NCBI GenBank assembly: GCA_013399015.1
Contig: VWZX01000041.1
Span: 244,799 to 308,798, forward strand
Length of the DNA stretch: 64,000 nucleotides
From: Galbula dea
Taxonomy: Eukaryota > Chordata > Aves > Piciformes > Galbulidae
Direction: 5' to 3'
The translations under genes and the position numbers were made by a program. Positions 11,225 to 19,500 of the stretch are shown piece by piece (position 1 is the first letter of the stretch; every line of letters begins with the position of its first letter). The notes under the pieces were generated by a model. It saw nothing but the letters and a program-made list of their open reading frames with translations. It was not told the origin of the DNA and made no database searches.

Positions 11225-14200
11225 CTGACAACAGAAAAAAACGTATTAAGCCATTTTCTGCAGATGGAGCCTTTACAACATGGGGTTTGTCATTGTTTTT
11301 GTAGAGTGAAGTATGCTAGTAAATACCTATGACCTACGGTTTTGAATTCTGAGAACACTACATAGACAGAACAGAAGGTTCAGCATCTGCTATGACTCCA
11401 ACAGTCTCTAAGGTTAGGAAGTGTCTAGATCCCCGCCCCCCCAGCAGGTACAGAAATAATAGTTACCTTGTAAACAGCACTCCACCCTAGTTTATAAATC
11501 ACAGATACTAGGCTAGTGATAAAGTCAAGGCTGACGTACCCTGTTCTTCGTAACAAAAAATTAATTGTCTCCCTATCTTATGCACTTATGGACAACACTT
11601 AAATACGTGACTCATATGGGCCACTTTGCCCAATAAGGGTGCAGGAAGGTAAATCTAGTGCTGATGGATCTGTGGAGGGGCTCACTGTCCCCCTGTAACT
11701 CTCCTTCTATGATTTTGCAGAGCTATAGTTAATGTTAAGGAAGTGCAAGCTGAGACTGGAGTAGCTGCTGTATTCCTCTGATGCACATTTATCAGCTATT
11801 GTTTGAATAGCTTGTAAACAAGGCCTTGGGGAACAATAGCTAAGATACTTCACTTTTGCACCTCCCAAGAAGGTCTGGAAGGGGTAACACCTAACTGTAG
11901 GTCCCAACCTTCCTCCATATGTTTGGCCACACTATGGATCAACTCCACTGAATGTACTAAAGTCCTGCTACATAAGAGACTCTTCTGAGTAGCAGAGCTA
12001 AGAAATGCCACCAGCATTTCAGCTGATCCATATAGTGTACCCACATTTACAATTATTTAGAAGATAAATCAAACCAGCGTTACCTTGCATGCATCAGTCA
12101 TCCATGTGGGATCTCCAGCACAGACCATGTTGTCAGTAACTCTGATATTGTCATAGTATTCATATTTGCATTTTGTCTGTGATATTAAGTTCACAGTGGC
12201 TGACATCAGTCTTTGAGCATAGAAGATGTCATCTGCAAGCAAAGATTAAACTATTTTCACCATTCAATACAAAAAAACCCTATAAAACACTGTCAGCACT
12301 TAAAAGAAATTAGCATAACCACTCCAGTTCTGATTTGATGCTCTTTTTACCAACTTATGCAACAGTAGTTTACTTTTGCTGTTAAAGTGTAAGTTTTAAA
12401 GGGAAAAAAGCGTTCCAAATGCAAAATTGGGTGTGGTTTTTTTTTTTTGTAAAGAGAAAGTCAGATGTTTTGAAGGAAGTTCTGCCCAAATGCAATCCTT
12501 TGTTAATCCTCCAACCCACCTTTCATTTTTTCTACTCATCATATCAGGAATGAAAAAAAATTGCTGTGGTTTTCTTACACCTTGCCTTACTTATTGGCTG
12601 ATAAGAGCAAGAAACATCAGATAGGAAATGCCATGGACAACTAGAGAAAATGATACCAAAGATGTTCTTTGAGAGGTAGACATGGAGTACATAGGAAAAC
12701 AGAAAAACACTTTTCATAATCCTTAGCAGATCAAGGTATCAAAAGAGCCTTTGTTTCCCACATTGTGCAAGTACAACTTCGGAAAGAGAAAAGTCATTCA
12801 CTTACAAAAATCTTGTTTTCCATAGCCAGCTATTTCACATCGGGTATTGTCTCGTAAGTAAAGGTTCTTCTCTGGCAAACAGACTGTTCTGACATATTTG
12901 GATTCTACTGCACACTGTCCAGAAATTGTTCTTATCCTTATCAGAGCTAAAAAACAAGTCAGAGAAAATACAGTTAGATTTGTGAAGCAAGATTTCCCCC
13001 TCAGGTTCTGACAAATTGAGCATCAGATACAGTTAATGGGAATAGTTGCAACTACATTTAGTTCTAGTAACCTACAGTTCCTCTCACTGCTTTTGGAATG
13101 ACACTGGGTTTAGTAACAAAAATCAACTTCCTAACACTAAAACTGGCAAATGTTCCAACTTGAACTTCGTTCCTGGAAGGGTAGGGGCTGATAGTTCAGA
13201 GAAAAATCTTCTGAAAGTGTATCTTCAGGTGTTTTAAAAACTGGGTTTCCTTACTAGCTGTAGAGGGTGGCATCTGCTGCCCTGCTGAAGAGGGCAGTTT
13301 ATACTGTACTTGTCACCAGAAGGACTTATGAAGCTATTCTTTGAGTCTTTTTCCTTAGTGGCAGGAATTTGGAAGGGGTGGTAGAGTCCTAAGTGTCAAG
13401 TGCAAGAGTGGCGAGTCCATTTTGTGCATGTTGCAAAAACCCATCTCTGACTTGTTGGTTTAGGGATAGGCTTGTGAAAGCCAGAGACTGATGAAAGTCT
13501 GGATTAATCCAGGATAACCTTTGGCTAATGTGGTATCTTGTATGGCATTCCTCTACTATATGATGAGATCTACTGTGCATGCATTGTTTCATCATTTACT
13601 ATACACACAGTGTGATCTCAGAGTAAGATGTTAGAAAAGGGATGCTGCTTATACGGAAAAGCCACACCTTGTACTGGTCCACAGATAAGACAGGCTTATA
13701 GTTAACTGCATGCCAGGCAAGGCACCTGATGTGTGCCACAAACCAAATTTATACACGTGGAAAAATTTTGCTCAGAACTGGCCTAGTTCTCAGAAGCACC
13801 TAGTTCCTCTTCACCTTCCTCTCATCCCCGGTTCTGTATTTCAGAAGGTATTAGCCTTCAGTTATCCTCAGTGCTTTAAAGGCTCATATTAAGATTACAC
13901 TTACCGATGTCATTCTCATTGCCACCTGTGTCATCTGTAAAGCCAGGGTGAGAGATGATGTCATCTACCATGAATACTTGTTCATTATCATCAGTTACAT
14001 TCAGCACAGACTTTCCAAGGAAGACTTTGTAGATGGATTTGTCTAGTGGTTTTTTTGACCTGAGTGAGAATAAAGGGATTCATTAAGACTACTAGTTTCT
14101 GAGAGTGAGATCAATAGTTTAGATCCAGTCCCAGTTTTGTATTTACTTCAATGCTGACAAAAAAAGCAAAATCTAGTCAGCTTTGAAATTTGATCAAGTA

Positions 14201-17200
14201 ATCTAAAGGAAAGCATCTTGGTTTTCCATTTGAAGGGATTAATTCAGGCATTTTGAAATGCACACCTAGCTAGCTGCTACTGTTCCAGGCATTGGCAATA
14301 AGAATCCTCTGCAGGATGCCAGGAGGATCAGTTTTCCACAGGAAAAACAACAAAAAACACCCATACATGTATTGCTCAAGAGCTCATTGACTTTCAGTAC
14401 AGCTTTTAAGTTTTCAGAGCAGCTAATGTAAAAAGGAAACCCTGGCTTCAAGTTAGGCTAAAATTACTTAAACTGCATAATCCACCAAAATGTTTGCATC
14501 TTGCTAGTTCATACCACTAGAGATTGACTCCCAGAGGTGTTATGGTTTGGATTAGAACAGAATTAATTCTGTTCAGTAACTGTATTTTCTAAAAGGATAT
14601 TCCACCACCACGTACATAATACCATTATTAGTTCCCCCCCACACACACACACCTTGCCTGGACTGTCCCTTTAAGAAACCTGAAATTCCTGAGTCGAGGA
14701 TACTGCAAACCCCCCCCGGGAGAGGGTNGCTTAATGTTTATGGCTGCCTTTCTTGTTCTGCTCAGAAGAGCACTCTTCCTATGATACATTTTGAAAGGTT
14801 GCTGAGTGAGCATCATGCAAAGAAATCAGTTGAAGAAGGTTGCAAATAAGGAGATAGAACTGTAAACTTACGGATTATAAAAACAGTGTGCTGCTGTAAG
14901 CACCCAGCAAGGGTCAATGAGGCTGCCACCACACAAAAATTGGTCAGTGCCCATTACATTCTGGAAGATGCCAGCTATCCAAGGCTGAGACTCAACCTCT
15001 GCTTGGCTACCACCAACAATCTTGAAGTACTTGCTGATGCTCCTCTGGCCACATGCCCGCCCTATGAAAGGGGAAATTTTGTTCAGATGTTCTTACAACT
15101 AAGCATCAACCTTATGTTAGTGAAAAAACCTGTTGTCTTGAAGCTAATGTTACTTACCACACTTCTCTATGTTGCAGGGTGTTTCTTGAACAGTGAATCC
15201 CTTTTTTGTGTAACACCAGGGCCTGTTTCTTCCATTTGGGTTTCTAGAAGATAAAGGAAGTATTCTTTTTGTACGGGTTTACAAATAATAGTATCTTAAA
15301 ATTCTAACTCTCCTTAAAAAAAAAAAAAAGTGTTTTGTTGCAAGATATGCCAGAGAAAATAATTAACAACTGACTATTACTGCTGCATCCTGGCAATTTT
15401 GCAGTACAAACAGTTTCATAGGTAAGGGAGAATTCTAGACACTTCGAAGTCACATTCCAAATATTTTTAGTCAAAGTTAACCTCTTATTTTTGTCATTTT
15501 AAAAACAGGTGCCATTGCTTGAGGCACTTCTGGGGCTGTGACAATAGAAATCATTCCAAGAAGAGTGATGCCTTTCTCACCTGCAGTAGCTGTGTTTTCC
15601 CAGTCCAAGCTGCAAAGCATTGCTTGAGCGAGCATGATAATGTCCCCTCCTAATTACTGAGGGAAGGTCCCATGGCAGGCATTCATCTTCTGTTGCCATT
15701 CCTCTGTAGTCCTCCCCATTCTCAGTATAGCATGTACTGTCAGTGTCTGAGAAGATAAACATTTCATTAGCAGCATGTTCTTGTTTATAGTTCTTCTGAG
15801 ACAGAAATAGTCTGTATGGAATCTTCTAAAAGAAGAGAAACAAGTTCGTGCATTACATTTGAAACAGACCATGCAAAATGTGGACTGATTATGTATTAAG
15901 TTTCTTCTATATTCAATTTGAACATGAAGTAACATGCTTTAAGGCATACATTTTGCTTCTATAATAGTTTCAGTGTACTTCACAATAAAATCTGTTGTTC
16001 TGCTTCTGAACACTCCCAAACAGGTTTGCTTTTTTCCCCACCCCAACCTAAAACCCTTTATGAGACAGGCAACATTAGTGAAAGGGCAGGGATGACAAAA
16101 TTTAGAGGTCTTAGTTTTGCACCAATATTTATTTGTTTCTTCTCACTTAGTCTGTTAGCATAAAGTGCTAAAGGATATCCAGTCATCTCTTTAAGGATAA
16201 TACTTGCACGTGGCATTCCGTATTCATGATTTGCCTATCTTTTTGGATCTTTTCAATCTACTTAGATAGAATTAAGGAAGACAGATACTTTACCTAGTTC
16301 ACAGTGAATCCCAGTGTATCCTTCTGGGCATATGCAACGACTAATTCCACTGAAGAGGAAATAGCTAATGCAGGTTCCTCCATTCAAACAATGGCATTCT
16401 GCAAGTAAAATATATCACCAATTAGAGGCAAAATATTTGACTGATGAAGTAAAGTGAAATCTAGATGCAAACTAAGTTTCACGTGTTTAAATATCATTGA
16501 GAGCCTTCTTGTAAGAAGATGTAATAGAGTAACAAATTTTTTAGGTTCAATTAGAACAGGCAGATAATTACCCTTGTGATCTGATCTGTGTTTATACAGC
16601 AGCTTGTAGTACTTCTTGCTATAAACCTAAGGGGAAAAAAAAGGAATATTTGAAGGAAAATTTGGTTTTACTATCTTTTGTAGTCCTAAGCTCTATTCCC
16701 TACCGCACAAGTCAGGTTTGTTTGCATGTAGTTACCAGCTGAACCTGCTCTGTGTAATTTGGATGTGAATGAAAAGTGGAACTCTACTTGAGCAAAGCAG
16801 AATGGGGAAGAAAAACAAACCACCACACAAAACCTTCATGAGGTTGGTTCACTGCATCAGGTCAACTTTGCATTTATTTCTGCTGTAAGGACCTAAGCAG
16901 CTCTCAATGGTCAGTGTCCCCAAAACAGGGAACTTCTCCCTCTCTACCTCTCAGCCACCAAGCAGTGCAGCAAAGATGCTACATTCTCCAGCTGCCTCTG
17001 TCATTTGGTGACCTTGATGCTTCACCCTTGTGCCATGCAATACAAGCCAGTAGATTTATACAACAATAGATTCTTGCCCTGTATTTTAGATTCTGCCTTT
17101 GCTTCACAGGCTAGGTATTCTCTTCTCCATGGAATAAAATAAGATTTAGTCTATTAGTAAACTTCTCCCAGAGGCCAAGCCTGAGCTAAAACAAGTAATG

Positions 17201-17669
17201 GTAACAATAAAATTCCATAATGCTTGTGAATGACTGTGCTGATAGATATCAACTGTCACAAAAGTATAATTCTAAAAACTTGTTAGAGGAGGCAGAAATT
17301 TAGCTAAGGCCCCATATCCATCTCCATGAAAGACCAGTGAACTCTTGATATTCATTGTCTAGGTCTAAACTGCATTAAGAGAAGATTAGAAAAACTAGAT
17401 TTCTTGCTTATTGCATGAATTCTTCACTTTTATAATACTGGCAGACATCTTAAGGTAAAGCATAATCAGAAAAAAAAACAGAAGGGTTATGTGGGGATAT
17501 GTACATGCAAAGGCAGTATAAGCCTACTACACTGTGCAAAGCAGAAGTATAATCAAAACCAGAAGTGGTTCCCAGTGAACTCCACCCCCCCCACTTTTTC
17601 AAAACTTACAGAATCTAGTCCTGTGACAAGTGTGCCCAGTGTTACTGTGAGGAAGATGAGTAACTTCAT
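11030..17669 (-). CDS. PLAU: Urokinase-type plasminogen activator, ten coding exons (genomic span)
   Basis: Secreted serine protease that cleaves plasminogen to plasmin at the cell surface. Joining 17669-17610, 16626-16572, 16398-16294, 15746-15581, 15243-15158, 15061-14872, 14059-13905, 12946-12806, 12232-12084 and 11224-11030 gives 1302 nt: 433 codons plus TGA. Every junction is GT-AG and in phase. Domains: signal peptide about 1-17; Lys/Tyr-rich segment 18-39; EGF-like 40-71 with six Cys; kringle Cys 79-157; activation bond Lys171-Ile172 (IVGG); protease triad His216, Asp271, Ser372 (GDSGGP), with S1 Asp366. Length is close to human urokinase (431). One kringle and no finger domain exclude tissue plasminogen activator; the kringle stretch ALQLGLGKH is urokinase-like. 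The ATG is the first in the inferred mRNA and has A at -3. The gene appears intact. Identity is very secure; exon 1 and the poly(A) site are less so. Confidence 0.97.
12084..12232 (-). CDS. PLAU: PLAU exon 10: protease domain, S1 pocket
   Basis: 149 nt after CTTGCAG and before GTAACG, residues 320-369. It ends TDACK just before GDSGG. Asp366 (chymotrypsin 189) gives Arg/Lys specificity. Ala replaces human Ser at 190 and Lys replaces Gln at 192. Confidence 0.95.
12806..12946 (-). CDS. PLAU: PLAU exon 9: protease domain, middle
   Basis: 141 nt between TTTTTAG and GTAAG, residues 273-320. Cys284 is the expected partner of linker Cys161 in the two-chain enzyme. TVCLPEKN and CEIAGYGKQD match the urokinase TICLPS and CEITGFGKEN stretches. 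Confidence 0.95.
13905..14059 (-). CDS. PLAU: PLAU exon 8: protease domain, catalytic Asp
   Basis: 155 nt after CACTCAG and before GTAAG, residues 221-273. KVFLGKS aligns with the VYLGRS strand of human urokinase. An N-glycosylation sequon NVT starts at Asn241. ENDIA gives catalytic Asp271. Confidence 0.95.
14538..14600 (+). mobile_element. LTR fragment in PLAU intron 7
   Basis: It begins TGTTATGGTTTGG and continues with an AATTAATTCTGTTCAGT-like stretch that matches the start of the LTR at 62621-63342 in reverse orientation. Only the first about 60 bp is recognisable. It lies antisense to PLAU. Confidence 0.6.
14633..14728. repeat. Simple-sequence patch with an ambiguous base
   Basis: A C-run then (CA)n at about 14633-14652, and a second C-run at 14709-14717. 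An undetermined base (n) sits at 14728. It is in intron 7, just downstream of the LTR fragment. Homopolymer miscall or polymorphism is likely. Confidence 0.7.
14872..15061 (-). CDS. PLAU: PLAU exon 7: linker, activation site, catalytic His
   Basis: 190 nt after TTTCATAG and before GTAAG, residues 158-221. Only Gly-Arg-Ala separates the last kringle Cys157 from Cys161, the expected interchain disulfide Cys. Activation cleavage is Lys171-Ile172 in SKYFK/IVGG. CGGSLI and TAAHC supply the protease core and catalytic His216. The preceding intron is only 96 bp. Confidence 0.96.
15158..15243 (-). CDS. PLAU: PLAU exon 6: kringle, second part
   Basis: 86 nt between TTCTAG and GTAAG, residues 129-158. 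It carries the RNP..RPWCYT kringle core and cysteines 139, 152 and 157, closing the kringle. The exon ends on the first base of Gly158, which joins exon 7 in phase. Confidence 0.94.
15581..15746 (-). CDS. PLAU: PLAU exon 5: kringle, first part
   Basis: 166 nt after CTCAG and before GTGAG, residues 74-129. It holds kringle cysteines 79, 96 and 128, the DYRG turn and ALQLGLGKHSYC, which matches urokinase kringles closely. The first loop (about 92-96) is about three residues shorter than in human. Confidence 0.95.
16294..16398 (-). CDS. PLAU: PLAU exon 4: EGF-like domain
   Basis: 105 nt after acceptor TTGCAG and before donor GTAAAG, residues 39-74. Cysteines 40, 42, 48, 60, 62 and 71 have the same spacing as the human urokinase growth-factor domain (2, 6, 12, 2, 9). 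CLNGGTC is the family signature. The loop between the third and fourth Cys (residues 49-59) is the known receptor-binding loop in mammals; here it reads ISYFLFSGISR. Confidence 0.95.
16572..16626 (-). CDS. PLAU: PLAU exon 3: basic N-terminal segment
   Basis: 55 nt between a CTTAG acceptor and a GTAATT donor, encoding residues 21-38 plus the first base of Glu39. The segment (VYSKKYYKLLYKHRSDHK) is rich in Lys, Arg, His and Tyr. It occupies the position of the short neutral leader before the EGF domain in human urokinase and is longer. The phases on both sides fit exons 2 and 4 exactly. Confidence 0.88.
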
Positions 17670-17721
17670 GTTGTTAGTTAACTTCCCACTTTGTTCCTCT
17701 TCTATCTGTATTATTTTGATT
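17610..17721 (-). CDS. PLAU: PLAU exon 2: 5' UTR end, start codon, signal peptide
   Basis: The acceptor TTTTCAG precedes 17721. The ATG is at 17669-17667 with A at -3. Twenty codons follow (MKLLIFLTVTLGTLVTGLDS), a hydrophobic signal peptide with a likely cut after VTG (residue 17), and then donor GTAAG. Bases 17670-17721 are 5' UTR with no upstream ATG. The frame stays open into intron 1, but that upstream stretch lies behind the acceptor and is not exon. Intron 1 is about 1.5 kb. Confidence 0.9.
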
Positions 17722-18352
17722 CTGAAAATAAAACAGGAACTTGGTGTCATCTTGTAGCTTGCAACCTCAGCTTTCTTGCTTCTGTTGGTTTCAGAATAAG
17801 CCACAACACAATTGCCAGAAGAATTAAGCACTGACTTGCTGTGGAATATCTGCTTATTCATATATTAAATTAGAGGTTGTTTGAAGTTGTCTTGTACATT
17901 TAGTGATACAACCAGATTTTTGAGTTTAAATGAAGCAGGGAAAGGGAAATTGGAAAAAAAAAAAATCAGCACACTAAGATGCTGCAGTGTGGACTAACAC
18001 AGAAACTGGCAGATGTGTTTAGTTGCTGTCCACCTGCTTGTGCCTATTTAACCAGTTATTACTACTGCACAACAAAAGCACTGAACATCCACATGTAGTG
18101 TATGAAAGGGAAAGCTGCATTTGTATTGCCTTTATACTTGCTGACTGCATCTTGTCAATGCTATGCACTTACACAAGCCTGGCCACCTCACTGAGCACCT
18201 CTGACCACTGCAAACTCTTGAAAGTCCAGTTTTGATGTTACCTCACTTGTTTACAATATTAGAGAGGCTTAAAACATATTCTCTTATATGCAGCTGGATC
18301 TTGTAGCCAAACATGTATAGCAATGTTCCCAGGAGTCCCTGTTAAACTGCCT

Positions 18353-18400
18353 CGAAAAAAAAAAAAAACCAAACAAAAAACCACCCAACCAACAAAAGGA
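18353..18400. repeat. A-rich low-complexity tract in PLAU intron 1
   Basis: An A-run of about 16, followed by AAC/ACC-rich simple sequence. It looks like a decayed poly(A) tail or microsatellite. No adjacent retroelement is recognised. Confidence 0.6.
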
Positions 18401-19103
18401 GAGGAGATCTATCATATGACAATGTCCTTCTTTCTTTTAGATCATACGAGGTTATTTTTTAAAGTGTCCTCAGCTCAAGAAGGCTGGAAAACTTGATTTT
18501 TTAAGACGACTCTGTGGGAGTCTTTGTTATAGTTCCATTGGCAAGCAGTGCAATGCAGTAGCAGGGGCTATGCAGAACTGAATTGTTTGTGAAAACCAGC
18601 TCCATAAAGTATCTGCTTCAGAGGTTTCTACATTGGTCTAGGCCTGCAAACTGAACACTTACTGGTATTTAGAGTGCATCTATCAGGTCAGTGTTATTCA
18701 GAAGACATACAATGAAAAAGCTTTAAAGCCATTTGGTGGTATGAACCAAAATGTAGGGAATAGAGAAGATCACTGGATTCACTTTGGAAGAAAGCTAACA
18801 TGATCCAGTCCAAAATGCTGCTGTACAAACTTTTGCTTGTAAAGGTTTCATAAATGCAAGAAAGTAAATCGTGCTTCAGGTGCTTGGGCAGGCACACACA
18901 CACCTTGCAGAGTCAGCTGTGATTTCAGCAGATATCTTTTCCCCTTAAACAATACTCATATTAAGAAAATTATATTTAGCATATTTGGCAGCTATGCAAA
19001 TCATTTGTTTCCATAATAATTTTCTCAAGCCCAGCCTTAGCCTCCCACCTGGCAGTACTGCCATTTCTGGTGGAAATGCTGAAGCAGGGGAGCAAGTCGT
19101 GCC

Positions 19104-19124
19104 CCGCTGTCGAAAAAACAGCGG
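19104..19124. repeat. GC-rich hairpin in PLAU intron 1
   Basis: CCGCTGT at 19104-19110 and its exact complement ACAGCGG at 19118-19124 flank a 7-base A-rich loop. It lies about 110 bp inside intron 1. It may be chance in a GC-rich patch. Confidence 0.4.
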
Positions 19125-19231
19125 CGCAGAGAGGCTCATTGTCTTCGTTTAAAGAGGAACCACTCCGTTCTGCTCGGCTCAGACCTGCCCTTTTCTCCCT
19201 TTCATCCTAGTTCGGTTTTAGAGACACTTAC

Positions 19232-19312
19232 CAGCGCGAGAGCCCTGAGGAACGACGACCACTATCGCGATGAGTGCAAATACCAGCGAAGGCAAAGCAG
19301 ACTACGGACACT
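19232..19312 (-). other. PLAU: PLAU exon 1 (5' UTR only), approximate start
   Basis: A strong donor, GCGCTG/GTAAGTGTC, defines the 3' edge at 19232. The start near 19312 is placed about 30 bp downstream of the TATA-like box. The exon has no ATG, as expected for the non-coding first exon of urokinase genes. It joins exon 2 at 17721. Confidence 0.6.
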
Positions 19313-19500
19313 GATAGCGCTGCCCTGCGGGGCAGGCGCTATAAAGGCCGAGCCGGGGCGGAGCTGCTACTGTCGCTGCCGCCCTGGGGCGGGGCTGGAC
19401 TAAGCAAAGCCGAGCTGGGGCCGTCCCCAGGGACCTGCAGATGGCTAGGTGTTCACCGCCCGGCAAACAAAACCTGCTGGAGTGACTCAAGGGGGAAATT
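19313..19500 (-). promoter_or_regulatory. PLAU promoter: TATA-like box, GC boxes, AP-1 site
   Basis: This lies in the one clearly GC- and CpG-rich patch of the window (about 19.08-19.46 kb). A TATA-like element is at 19340-19345, reading TATAAA on plus and TTTATA on minus. GC boxes are at 19355-19361 (GGGGCGG) and 19386-19395 (GGGGCGGGGC). A perfect AP-1 site TGACTCA is at 19483-19489, beside a kappaB-like GGGAAATTTT. AP-1, Sp1 and kappaB control is established for mammalian PLAU; here it is inferred from motifs. Confidence 0.65.

Noticed and set aside
11030..17669. Tissue plasminogen activator (PLAT) as an alternative identity
   Set aside because: No finger domain and only one kringle; the kringle and EGF match urokinase better. 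The short linker alone is PLAT-like.
17670..17861. Upstream extension of the PLAU signal-peptide frame
   Set aside because: The open frame runs through the TTTTCAG acceptor into intron 1. The ATG at 17669 is directly followed by a good signal peptide and matches the family length.
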